DNA of 64,000 nt from Deltaproteobacteria bacterium (GTDB taxonomy: Bacteria > Desulfobacterota > Binatia > UTPRO1): positions 48,551 to 112,550 of the forward strand of contig JADYZW010000027.1 in assembly GCA_020852955.1 (NCBI GenBank), in the 5' to 3' direction. The notes under the pieces were generated by a model that saw only the letters and a list, made by a program, of their open reading frames with translations, had not been told where the DNA came from and did not search any database. The translations under genes and the position numbers were made by a program. Positions 9,179-19,258 of this stretch are shown one piece after another. Within the stretch, counting starts at the first letter, position 1; each line of letters opens with the position of its first letter.

Positions 9179-9700
9179 ATGCAGGACGAAGCCGGCATCG
9201 CGGCCGCCGTCGAGGCGGGGACCGACGGGATCGCGGTCCCGGAGGCCCTGGTCGAGGAGGCGGGGCCCGGAAAGCCTGTCGAGGGGAGTCTGCTGCTCCA
9301 GCTCCAGACGATGACGGTCTCGGAGAAGATCAAGCTCGCGCTGCGGGGCAACCGCGACGCGCGCATGCTCCTGATCCGCGACGCCAACAAGATGATCCGC
9401 CGCTTCGTGCTGCAGAACCCCCGCATCGGGGATGAGGAAATCATCGCGATCGCCAAGAACCGGAGCGCGGACGACGAGCTGCTGCGCCTGATCGGCGAGA
9501 GCCGGGAGTGGACCAAGAACTACCAGGTCCGGGTGAGCCTCGTTACGAATCCCAAGACGCCGCTCGTCCTGTCGCTGCGGTTCCTGAGCGGCTTGCACGA
9601 GCGCGACGTCCGCATGCTCGCCAAGAGCAAGAACGTCTCCGCCACGGTCTCGACGGCGGCCAAGCGCATCATCCATCAGAAGACGGGCGGGCAGGGCTGA
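9179..9700 (+). CDS. Conserved protein of unknown function
   Basis: A 173-residue soluble protein with no signal peptide or membrane segment. The core is helical, with segments MTVSEKIKLALRGNRDARM, NKMIRRFVLQNPRIGDEEI, SREWTKNYQVRVSLVTNPK and a basic C-terminus. I recognise this pattern from uncharacterised proteins of delta-type proteobacteria, and a HEAT-like repeat fold is plausible. No catalytic motif is visible. It starts nine bases after the EF-G-like stop and is probably co-transcribed. A functional link with that GTPase is only an inference from position. Confidence 0.7.
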   Translation: MQDEAGIAAAVEAGTDGIAVPEALVEEAGPGKPVEGSLLLQLQTMTVSEKIKLALRGNRDARMLLIRDANKMIRRFVLQNPRIGDEEIIAIAKNRSADDELLRLIGESREWTKNYQVRVSLVTNPKTPLVLSLRFLSGLHERDVRMLAKSKNVSATVSTAAKRIIHQKTGGQG

Positions 9701-9720
9701 GCGGCAGCGGAGGGAGACCC

Positions 9721-11325
9721 ATGCCCGCCCCGATCGCGCTCTCGTTGATCGTGCCGGCGTACGAGGAAGCGGAGCGCCTTCCCGCGACGCTGCACCACGC
9801 CGCCGAGGCGCTGCCGCGGCTCGCCGCGACCAGCGAGATCATCGTCGTCGACGACGGCTCGCACGACGCCACCGCCGCGGTCGCCGAGGGCTTCGCGAGC
9901 CCGGTACCGCTGCGGGTGATCCGCTTCCCGGCCAACCGCGGCAAGGGCGCGGCCATCGCGGCCGGCGTCGCGGCGGCCCGCCACCCCTACGTCGCGTTCA
10001 CCGACGCCGATTGCCCGTACGATCTCGAGCAGCTCCGGGCCATGCTCGCCGCCCTGGACGCCGGCGAGGCCGACGTCGCCATCGGCGCGCGCGAGCTCGC
10101 GGAGTCCGAGATCAACCGGGGCTACGGCGTGCTGCGGCTGCTCTCGGGGCGGACGCTCTCGTGGCTCACCGGCCTGGCGCTCGGGCTCCCGTTCCGCGAT
10201 TCGCAGTGCGGGCTCAAGCTCTTCCGCGCCGAGGCCGCGCGCCGGCTCTTCGCCGTCCGCACGATCGACGGCTTCGGCTTCGACTTCGAGATACTGACGG
10301 CGGCGCTGCAGCAGGGCTACCGGGTGCGTCGCTTCCCCGTCCGCCTCACCCACAACGACGACTCCCGCATCCGCTTGGTGCGCGACAGTCTGCGAATGGC
10401 GCGCGATCTCTGGCGCGTTCGGCGCAAGATGCGCGCGGGCCTCTACACCGAGGTGGGCGCCGACGGGGAGCCGCGGCCGTGCCCGCTCTGCGGCAGCGGC
10501 GCGTGCACGCCCGAGGTCGTGCGCCACGGCTGGCGCATGGTGCGCTGCCTGGAGTGCGCGCTCTGGTACCTGAACCCTCCGCCGAGCGCCGCGGCCCTCG
10601 CGCGGCTCTACGAGGCAGGCTATTTCGCGAGTGTCACGGGGGACGCGACGGGGTATGCGGACTACGCGGGCGCGGCGGGAGACCACCGGGACACGTTTCG
10701 CCGCCGTCTGGCGCTCGTCGAGCGCCACGTCGGGAGCGGACGCCTCCTCGACGTCGGCGCGGGCTACGGGTACCTCGCCGACGTCGCCGCGGCGCGCTTC
10801 CCCGAACGCTGGCTCGTCGACCGCTCGCCGGACGCGGCGGCGCACGCGCCGATCGGCACGCGGGTCGTATGCGGCACATGGGAGCAGGCGGAGGTTCCCG
10901 AGCGGTACTTCGACGTGGTCAGCATGCAGGACGCCCTCGAGCACTTCCTGGACCCGGTCGCCGCTCTCGCGAAGACGCGCGCCGCGCTTCGTCCCGGCGG
11001 GGCGCTGCTCGCCGTGACGCCGAACGTCGGGAGCTGGATCGCCCGCCTGCAGGGCCGGCGCTGGGTGTCGTTCAAGTTCCCCGAGCACGTCGTGCTGTTC
11101 TCGGAGGCGACCCTCCGGCGCGCGCTCGAGAGCGCGGGCTTCCGCCTCGAGACGGTCGTGCCCGCCGGCCAGTACGCCCGGCTCGACTTCCTCGCCGAGC
11201 GTGCCGCCTCGGGCTTTCCGCGGCTCGGCGCGTCGCTTGCGCGCGGCGTGCGCGCGCTCGGCGGCGGCACCCGCCGCCTCTACGTGCCGTCGGGATCGAT
11301 CGCGGTCGTTGCGGTGGCCTCGTGA
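9721..11325 (+). CDS. Fusion: GT2 glycosyltransferase + zinc-ribbon class I SAM methyltransferase
   Basis: This 534-residue protein joins two enzymes. Residues 1-235 are a GT-A family 2 glycosyltransferase of the dolichyl-phosphate-glucose synthase type: VPAYEEAERLP, VVDDGSHDAT (42-51), the metal-binding TDADCPYD (94-101), DSQCGLKLF and FDFEILTAA. Residues 254-287 are a treble-cysteine ribbon (CPLCG, then VRCLECALWYLNP). From about 340 there is a SAM methyltransferase with motif I LLDVGAGYGYLAD and the post-motif MQDALEHFLDP. The second half has a stand-alone paralogue at 23261. The ATG at 9721 follows GGAGGGAG. It likely acts on a lipid-linked or surface sugar, but the substrates are unknown. 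Confidence 0.85.
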   Translation: MPAPIALSLIVPAYEEAERLPATLHHAAEALPRLAATSEIIVVDDGSHDATAAVAEGFASPVPLRVIRFPANRGKGAAIAAGVAAARHPYVAFTDADCPYDLEQLRAMLAALDAGEADVAIGARELAESEINRGYGVLRLLSGRTLSWLTGLALGLPFRDSQCGLKLFRAEAARRLFAVRTIDGFGFDFEILTAALQQGYRVRRFPVRLTHNDDSRIRLVRDSLRMARDLWRVRRKMRAGLYTEVGADGEPRPCPLCGSGACTPEVVRHGWRMVRCLECALWYLNPPPSAAALARLYEAGYFASVTGDATGYADYAGAAGDHRDTFRRRLALVERHVGSGRLLDVGAGYGYLADVAAARFPERWLVDRSPDAAAHAPIGTRVVCGTWEQAEVPERYFDVVSMQDALEHFLDPVAALAKTRAALRPGGALLAVTPNVGSWIARLQGRRWVSFKFPEHVVLFSEATLRRALESAGFRLETVVPAGQYARLDFLAERAASGFPRLGASLARGVRALGGGTRRLYVPSGSIAVVAVAS

Positions 11326-11348
11326 GGGGGCGCGCGCGGGCGCGCACG

Positions 11349-11393
11349 CGGTCCCCGCACGGGACCGGCCGGTTGAGCTCCGGCGCCGGCCGG
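11349..11393. repeat. Two adjacent inverted repeats between the GT2 fusion gene and neuA
   Basis: CGGTCCC (11349-11355) pairs with GGGACCG (11361-11367) around a five-base loop. Next to it, the self-complementary CCGGCCGG occurs at 11365-11372 and again at 11386-11393, so it can form a second stem. No T-run follows. These may weaken transcription between the two genes or may be chance in such GC-rich DNA. Confidence 0.35.
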
Positions 11394-11412
11394 GCATAGC
11401 ATCCCGACGGCG

Positions 11413-12132
11413 ATGTGGGACGGACGGCGAGTGCTGGCGGTCATCCCCGCCCGCGGGGGTAGCAAAGGCCTCGTACGCAAGAACCTGGCGACGGTTGGCG
11501 GACGGACCCTCATCGCGCGCGTCGGCGAAGTGGTGCGGGCCCTGCCGTGGATCGATCGCGCCGTTCTGACCACGGACGACGAGGCGATGGCGGCCGAGGG
11601 GCTGGCGTACGGACTCGACGTCCCTTTCCGGCGGCCGGCGGAGCTCGCGAGCGACGCCAGCACGGGCGCCGACGTATGGGCGCACGCGTGGCGCGAGAGT
11701 GAGCGCCTGACGGGTGACCGCTGGGACCTCTCGATCTATCTGCAGCCGACCTCGCCGTTGCGCCGGCCGGAGGACGTGGAGCGGACGATCGCCGCGATGC
11801 TGGCGGGCGACCATCGCGCCGCCGCCACCGTGAGCCGCGTGCCCGGCCACTACACGCCCGAGAAGGCCCTGCGGCTCCGGGCCGACGGGAGCCTGTCGTT
11901 CGTGCTCCCGGATGGCGCGCGGCACGCCAATCGGCAGACGATTCCTCCGAGCTTCGCGCGCAACGGCGTTTGCTACGCGGTGCGGCGCGACACGCTCCTC
12001 GACCACGGCTGGATCGTCGAGCACGATTGCGCGGGGGTCGTCCTCGACGGGCCGATGGTGAACATCGACGACGCCCTGGATCTCGCGTTCGCCGAGTGGC
12101 TGCACGCGCGCGGGCTCGTGTCCGCCGGCTGA
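11413..12132 (+). CDS. neuA: Acylneuraminate (nonulosonate) cytidylyltransferase
   Basis: A 239-residue nucleotidyltransferase that activates a sialic-acid-like nonulosonic acid with CTP to give the CMP-sugar. The CTP-binding P-loop-like signature IPARGGSKGLVRKN is at residues 11-24. Other family segments are TTDDEAMA, LQPTSPLRRPEDVE, FARNGVCYAVRRDTL and the late DGPMVNIDDALD. The length is typical of single-domain CMP-NeuAc synthetases. It is followed by neuB and neuC, which fixes the pathway context. The exact sugar (N-acetylneuraminate or a relative) cannot be read from this gene alone. Confidence 0.85.
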   Translation: MWDGRRVLAVIPARGGSKGLVRKNLATVGGRTLIARVGEVVRALPWIDRAVLTTDDEAMAAEGLAYGLDVPFRRPAELASDASTGADVWAHAWRESERLTGDRWDLSIYLQPTSPLRRPEDVERTIAAMLAGDHRAAATVSRVPGHYTPEKALRLRADGSLSFVLPDGARHANRQTIPPSFARNGVCYAVRRDTLLDHGWIVEHDCAGVVLDGPMVNIDDALDLAFAEWLHARGLVSAG

Positions 12133-12188
12133 CTCCCTCCCGCCGCGGCGAGTGGTGAAAATCCGACGCCTCGCGTAGGGTGCGGCGC

Positions 12189-13262
12189 GTGAGCGATGCT
12201 CCCGAACGCCGCGCGACCTGGCTGCACGATCCGGCGCCCGGCCGCGCGTGCACGATCATCGGTGAGGTGGCGCAGGCCCACGACGGGAGCCTCGGCGCGG
12301 CGCATGCCTTCATCGACGCGATCGCGCGGGCGGGGGCCGACGCGGTGAAGTTCCAGACCCACATCGCGGCGGCGGAGAGCACCCCGTCCGAGCCGTGGCG
12401 CACGCGGTTCAGCGCGCAGGACGAGACGCGCCTCGCGTACTGGCGCCGGATGGAGTTCACGCCCGAGCAGTGGGCGGGCCTGCGCGCGCACGCGGACGAG
12501 CGGGGCCTGCTCTTCCTCTCCTCGCCGTTTTCGCTCCGGGCGTTCGAGCTGCTGCGGCGGATCGGCGTCGCTGGGTGGAAGATCGCCTCGGGCGAGCTGC
12601 CGCACGACGAGCTCGTGGACGCCTGCGCTGCGACCGGGCAGCCGATGATCCTCTCGTCGGGCATGAGCACCTGGTCCGAGCTCGACGCCGCGGTGGCTCG
12701 GGCGCGACGCGGAGGATCCCCGCTGGCCGTGCTGCAGTGCGCGTCGCGCTATCCGTGTCCGCCCGAGCACGTCGGCATCGAGGTCGTCGATCAGATCCGG
12801 GAGCGCTATGGCACGGCCGTCGGCCTCTCCGACCACTCGGCGACCATCTTCCCGGCGATCGCCGCCGCCACGCGCGGCGTCGAGATCGTCGAGGTGCACG
12901 TGACCCTGTCGCGCGAGATGTTCGGACCCGACCAGGCCGCATCGGTGACGACCGCGGAGCTGGGGGAGCTCGTGCGCGGCGTGCGATTCGTCGAGACCAT
13001 GCGGGCCCATCCCGTCGACAAGGCCGTCCTCGCCGCGGAGATCCTGCCGTTGCGCGCCATCTTCCAGCGCAGCGTCGTCGCGGCCCGCGACCTACCCGCG
13101 GGCACGGTGCTGACGCGGGCGGACGTGGCGCTCAAGAAGCCGGGCACCGGCATCCCCGCGAGCGCGCTCGCGGGCGTGCTCGGCCGCCGGCTGACGCGCG
13201 CGGTCGGCCGGGACGAGCTCGTCGCGCCGGCGGATCTCGACGACGGCGGGGAGGGCCGGTGA
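12189..13262 (+). CDS. neuB: N-acetylneuraminate (nonulosonate) synthase
   Basis: A TIM-barrel enzyme of about 357 residues that condenses phosphoenolpyruvate with an N-acetylmannosamine-type sugar to form a nonulosonic acid. Key segments are IIGEVAQAHDGSLG, ADAVKFQTH, FLSSPFSLRAFELL, KIASGELPHDELV, MILSSGMSTWSEL and GLSDHS. The C-terminal 75 residues form an antifreeze-like SAF domain (RDLPAGTVLTRADVALKKPG). I chose the GTG at 12189 because AGGG lies eight bases upstream; an in-frame GTG at 12180 is also possible but overlaps that AGGG. The stop overlaps the next gene by GTGA. Confidence 0.9.
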   Translation: MSDAPERRATWLHDPAPGRACTIIGEVAQAHDGSLGAAHAFIDAIARAGADAVKFQTHIAAAESTPSEPWRTRFSAQDETRLAYWRRMEFTPEQWAGLRAHADERGLLFLSSPFSLRAFELLRRIGVAGWKIASGELPHDELVDACAATGQPMILSSGMSTWSELDAAVARARRGGSPLAVLQCASRYPCPPEHVGIEVVDQIRERYGTAVGLSDHSATIFPAIAAATRGVEIVEVHVTLSREMFGPDQAASVTTAELGELVRGVRFVETMRAHPVDKAVLAAEILPLRAIFQRSVVAARDLPAGTVLTRADVALKKPGTGIPASALAGVLGRRLTRAVGRDELVAPADLDDGGEGR

Positions 13263-14425
13263 AGCGGCGCGTGTGCGTGGTCGTGACGGCGCGGCCGAGC
13301 TACGCGCGGATCCGGACGGCGCTCGCGGCCATCGCGGCTCATCCGGAGCTCGAGCTGCAGCTCGTGGTCGGCGCGTCGGCCTTGCTGGACCGCTACGGCA
13401 ATACCGTGAAGGTGATCGAGGAGGAGGGCTTCCGCGTCGATCGCAAGGTCTTCATGATCGTGGAAGGCGAGAATCCGGTGACGTCGGCCAAGAGCACCGG
13501 CCTCGGTCTCGCGGAGCTGTCGACGATTTTCGACGACCTGCAGCCGCACGTCGTCGTCACCATCGCCGATCGCTTCGAGACGATCGCGACGGCGATTGCC
13601 GCCGCGTACTTGAACATCCCGCTGGCGCACGTGCAGGGCGGCGAGATCACCGGGTCGATCGACGAGAAGGTCCGCCATGCCGTGACGAAGTTCGCCGACG
13701 TCCACTTCGTCGCGTCGCGGCCGGCGGCGGAGCGGGTGGTGCGCCTCGGCGAGCGGCGCGACCGCGTCTTCGTCACGGGCTGTCCGTCGATCGATCTCGC
13801 GCGCGAGGCGCTCGCCAGGGGGCCGCTCGCGGCCGATGCGGCGCTCCGCTGGGGCGGCGTCGGCGCGCGGGTCGACCTGGCGGCGCCCTATCTGGTCGTC
13901 CTGCAGCATCCGGTCACGACGGAGTGGGAGCGGGCGCGCATGCACGTCGAGGAGACGTTGCGCGCGGTCGACGAGCTCGGCCTGCCGACGCTGTGGTTCT
14001 GGCCGAACGTCGATTCGGGATCGGATGGAACCGCCCGCGGCATCCGCGCCTACCGGGAGCGCCACGCCGTTTCGAACGTCCATTTCTTCAAGAACGTGCC
14101 CCCCGAGGATTTCATCCGGCTGCTCGCCGGAGCGCGGTGCATCGTCGGGAACTCGAGCGTGGCGATCCGGGAGTGCTCGTGGCTCGGCGTGCCGGCGGTG
14201 AACGTCGGCGGCCGCCAGGCCGGTCGCGATCGCGGCGCGAACGTGATCGACGTGGCCTACGATCACGCGGCGATCCTCGGGGCGATCCGCCGGTGGACGG
14301 ACGGTCCGCGTCCGCCGCGGGGCGAGATCTACGGTGACGGGAACGCGGGGCGGCGGATGGCCGACCTGCTGGCGCGGGTGCCCCTCGACTTCGAGAAACG
14401 CCTGACGTTCGAGGGCGAGGGGTGA
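13259..14425 (+). CDS. neuC: UDP-N-acetylglucosamine 2-epimerase, hydrolysing type
   Basis: A 388-residue GT-B-fold enzyme of the NeuC/WecB family, expected to convert UDP-GlcNAc to ManNAc plus UDP and so supply NeuB. Diagnostic parts are the N-terminal VVVTARPSYARIRTAL, IADRFETIATAIAAAYLNIP, AHVQGGEITGSIDEKVRHA (with the catalytic His region), VTGCPSIDLA and the C-terminal UDP site VGNSSVAIRECSWLGVPAVN. It starts with GTG at 13259, overlapping the neuB stop, and its own stop overlaps the next gene by GTGA. The reading frame extends far upstream but only as a shadow of neuB. Confidence 0.88.
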   Translation: MKRRVCVVVTARPSYARIRTALAAIAAHPELELQLVVGASALLDRYGNTVKVIEEEGFRVDRKVFMIVEGENPVTSAKSTGLGLAELSTIFDDLQPHVVVTIADRFETIATAIAAAYLNIPLAHVQGGEITGSIDEKVRHAVTKFADVHFVASRPAAERVVRLGERRDRVFVTGCPSIDLAREALARGPLAADAALRWGGVGARVDLAAPYLVVLQHPVTTEWERARMHVEETLRAVDELGLPTLWFWPNVDSGSDGTARGIRAYRERHAVSNVHFFKNVPPEDFIRLLAGARCIVGNSSVAIRECSWLGVPAVNVGGRQAGRDRGANVIDVAYDHAAILGAIRRWTDGPRPPRGEIYGDGNAGRRMADLLARVPLDFEKRLTFEGEG

Positions 14426-15801
14426 GCACGCGCTGGCTCGTCGTGCCGTCGGAGACGCGCCATCGGGAGTTCGATGCCAAGCTCTTCCTGGCATGCGTCG
14501 CGGCCGAGCGCGGTCTGGCGACGATCGTCGGGTCGCGCACCGCCATCCACCTCGGCGCCGCCGGGCTGCCGCGCGCGATCTGGCTGGCGAAGGACCTCTG
14601 CGAGAGCAGCGCCAGGATGACCCGCATCCTGCGCGGCCTCGGCCATCGCGTCGTCGCGCTCGACGAGGAAGCGCTCGTCTGGTACTCGCCCGAGCGGTAT
14701 CGCGCCGCGCGCCTCTCGCCCGAGGTTCTGCGCCTCACCGACGAGCTGTTCGCGTGGGGGGAAGCGAACGCCGACAACTGGCGCGCGGCGCCCGCATGGC
14801 GGGGCCAGCCCATCCACGTGACGGGAAACCCGCGCTTCGACCTCCTGCGGCCGGAGCTGCGCGGGTTCTTCGATCCGGAGCGCGACGCCGTGCGGGCCCG
14901 GTTCGGTCGCCCGCTGCTGGTGAACACCAACTTCGGCAGCATGAATCATTTCGTGTCGAAGCACGGGATCCACGAGCCGGACTCGCGGACGGCCGGCCGG
15001 CGCATTGGCGAAGATCAGCACGAACGCGACTTCCACGCGCGTCTCGCGGCGCATCGTCGACGGCTGTTCGAAGCGTTCCTCGAGGCGGTGCCGGCGCTGG
15101 CGCGCGCCTTTCCCGACCGCATCGTGGTCGTCCGCCCGCATCCGGCCGAGCGCGCCGAGACCTGGCGTCAGGCGGTCCGCGACGCGCCGAACGTGGAGGT
15201 GCTGAGCGAGGGCCACGTCGCGCCCTGGCTGCTCGCGGCCGGTGTGGTGATCCACAACGGCTGCACGACGGGGATCGAGGCCCACCTGCTCGGCACTCCG
15301 GCGGTGGCGTATCGGCCGTGGCAGGACGATGCCCTCGATCTGGCGCTTCCCAATCGTCTGTCGAGCGCCGCCGCCGACGTCCCCGAGCTGATCGCCTGTT
15401 GCGAACGCGCCCTGGCGGGCACGCTCGCGCCGACGGCGGCGGAGAGGGAGGAGCAGGCGGCCCTCATGGGCCGGCATCTGGCGGCGGCGTCGGGTCCGTT
15501 CGCCGCCGAGCGCATCGTGGATCGCCTCGCCGCGCTGGCGGCCGGACCGCTCCCCGATGCCTCCTGGCCGGGGCGGCTGCGCGCCCGCGTCGAATCCCTG
15601 CGCCGGCGCCGGGCGAAGCTCCGCAAGGCGGACGACGGCGAGCACAAGCATTCCGCAGCGTACACGGTGCATCGCTTCGCGTCGCTCACCCCGGCCGACG
15701 TCGAGACCCGCCTCGCCCGGCTGCGCCGCCTCACGGGACGTTTCGCGGCCGTGCGCGCGCGGCTGCACGCGCCCGACGTCTTCGTGATCGCGCCGCAATG
15801 A
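14422..15801 (+). CDS. Surface carbohydrate biosynthesis protein, GT-B-like
   Basis: A 459-residue soluble protein resembling the "surface carbohydrate biosynthesis protein" family, whose C-terminal half looks like a GT-B sugar-transferase fold. Visible motifs are WLVVPSETRHREFDAK at the N-terminus, VTGNPRFDLLRPEL, VVVRPHPAERAETW and HNGCTTGIEAHLLGTPAVAY. The last two are the kind of nucleotide-sugar pocket seen in capsule transferases. The C-terminal 80 residues are basic and helical. It is translationally coupled to neuC (GTGA), so it may transfer or export-couple the nonulosonic acid; that role is inference. Start GTG 14422. Confidence 0.75.
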   Translation: MSTRWLVVPSETRHREFDAKLFLACVAAERGLATIVGSRTAIHLGAAGLPRAIWLAKDLCESSARMTRILRGLGHRVVALDEEALVWYSPERYRAARLSPEVLRLTDELFAWGEANADNWRAAPAWRGQPIHVTGNPRFDLLRPELRGFFDPERDAVRARFGRPLLVNTNFGSMNHFVSKHGIHEPDSRTAGRRIGEDQHERDFHARLAAHRRRLFEAFLEAVPALARAFPDRIVVVRPHPAERAETWRQAVRDAPNVEVLSEGHVAPWLLAAGVVIHNGCTTGIEAHLLGTPAVAYRPWQDDALDLALPNRLSSAAADVPELIACCERALAGTLAPTAAEREEQAALMGRHLAAASGPFAAERIVDRLAALAAGPLPDASWPGRLRARVESLRRRRAKLRKADDGEHKHSAAYTVHRFASLTPADVETRLARLRRLTGRFAAVRARLHAPDVFVIAPQ

Positions 15802-15810
15802 GCGCCGATC

Positions 15811-15841
15811 GGCGGCGATGATCTCGGTCATTGTCGCCGCC
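15811..15841. repeat. Inverted repeat after the nonulosonic acid genes
   Basis: GGCGGCG (15811-15817) pairs with CGCCGCC (15835-15841), and inside it ATGA (15818-15821) pairs with TCAT (15828-15831). It lies ten bases after the stop of the preceding gene. There is no following T-run, so it is only a possible weak or factor-dependent terminator. Confidence 0.35.
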
Positions 15842-15927
15842 GCCGCAATTGCCCAAACGAGGGGGGCACAGGAGGCGGCCGGCTGCCCGCGGGCGCCTGC
15901 CACCGTGCGGAGAGAGAGGAGACCGAC

Positions 15928-16602
15928 GTGACGCTCTTGGCCATCCTCGCCGTAGGTTACGGCGCTTCGTTCGCGACCTTCGTGTGGCTCGCGCGTGCGA
16001 TCGAGTCGCCCGCGATGCGGAACTGGATCATCAGCGCCGATCCCGAGCGCTCGGTCGATGCCGAGACCCTGGGCCGGTCGGTCCGCCTCAACGCGATGGT
16101 CTCGGTCGGCTTCATGGGGACGGTGTCCTTCCTGTTCCGCGACCGCTTGCTGTACGAGGGCGACGTGGCGCTCTGGCGGCTTCCCCTCGAGATCGTGCTG
16201 GTGACGCTGGTCTACGACTTCGGCTACTACGCCATCCACCGGTACCCCTTCCACGAGTGGGAGGTGCTGCGGGCGGTCCACGCGGTGCATCACAAGAGCA
16301 GGCACCCGCGCGGCATCGACAGCCTGCTCCTGCACCCGCTCGAGACCTGCATCGGGCTCGGCGCGTTCCTGGCCTCGATAGCGTTCGTCGGGGGCGTGCA
16401 CGTCGTGAGCTTCGCTATCCTCTTCGTCGGCTACACCACGCTCAACGTCGTGAACCATGCCGGGATCGCGTTCGCGCGCTTTCCGCTGCGGACGCTCGGG
16501 CACCTGGCGGTGCAGCACGACAAGCACCATCGCGGGCCCCGCGCCGGCAATTTCGCGTTCCTGACCGCGATTCCCGACACGATCTTCGGCACCATCGAGT
16601 AG
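15928..16602 (+). CDS. Sterol desaturase / fatty acid hydroxylase family membrane protein
   Basis: A 224-residue integral membrane di-iron enzyme. The three histidine clusters that bind iron are visible: HRYPFH, HAVHHKS and HDKHHRG. Several hydrophobic segments surround them (residues 1-22, 45-60, 75-95 and 130-165). Members hydroxylate or desaturate fatty acids, sterols or carotenoids; the substrate here is unknown. A strong purine-rich ribosome-binding site (AGAGAGGAGA) precedes the GTG start at 15928. It lies downstream of the surface-sugar genes with a 126-base gap, so it could be separately transcribed. Confidence 0.85.
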   Translation: MTLLAILAVGYGASFATFVWLARAIESPAMRNWIISADPERSVDAETLGRSVRLNAMVSVGFMGTVSFLFRDRLLYEGDVALWRLPLEIVLVTLVYDFGYYAIHRYPFHEWEVLRAVHAVHHKSRHPRGIDSLLLHPLETCIGLGAFLASIAFVGGVHVVSFAILFVGYTTLNVVNHAGIAFARFPLRTLGHLAVQHDKHHRGPRAGNFAFLTAIPDTIFGTIE

Positions 16603-16651
16603 CGGCTGCGATCGGCGCCGGCGTCGGCGCGCCGGGGCGTGCCGTCCGCCG

Positions 16652-16825
16652 CTATGACCCGGCGTCGTCGCTCGGTGTGGTCGTCGGCGTCGGGGTCGGC
16701 GTTGCCGTCTGCCGCGGCGTCGGCGTGCTGCAGCCGTCGCAGAAGTGGAGGTTGTCGCCGCCGCACCCGGCGAGCATCGCCGCCGCGCCGAGGAGTAGCG
16801 CCGTCCGCCACACGCGCATCCGCAT
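16652..16825 (-). CDS. Very small putative lipoprotein with Thr-Pro repeat tail
   Basis: A 57-residue reading frame on the minus strand. It has a classic lipoprotein signal: basic start MRMRVWR, hydrophobic ALLLGAAAMLAG and lipobox LAGC with the lipidated Cys at residue 21. The mature part is only 37 residues: CGGDNLHFCDGCS with three cysteines, then a low-complexity tail of alternating Thr and Pro, ending DDAGS. Start ATG 16825, stop TAG 16652. The function is unknown. The signal peptide and repeat are good evidence that it is a real gene despite its size. Confidence 0.6.
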   Translation of the reverse strand: MRMRVWRTALLLGAAAMLAGCGGDNLHFCDGCSTPTPRQTATPTPTPTTTPSDDAGS

Positions 16826-16972
16826 GGCGGCGCTTTATAGGAGCGGTCCCGTGGAGGGTCAAGGCGACGCTCGGGAACGGAGGCGCGCGCCGGACGCCGG
16901 AAGCCCGCCGCCGGCACCGTGTCATCGCTCGCGACGCCACCGCGCGTGCGACGGCCGTCATGCCGCTGCGCG

Positions 16973-19251
<2,279 letters not shown>

Positions 19252-19258
19252 GCCTCCC

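Noticed and set aside
16681..16720. Short GTCGGCGT-type tandem repeat
   Set aside because: It looks like a DNA repeat but is explained as the Thr-Pro codon repeat of the small lipoprotein gene.
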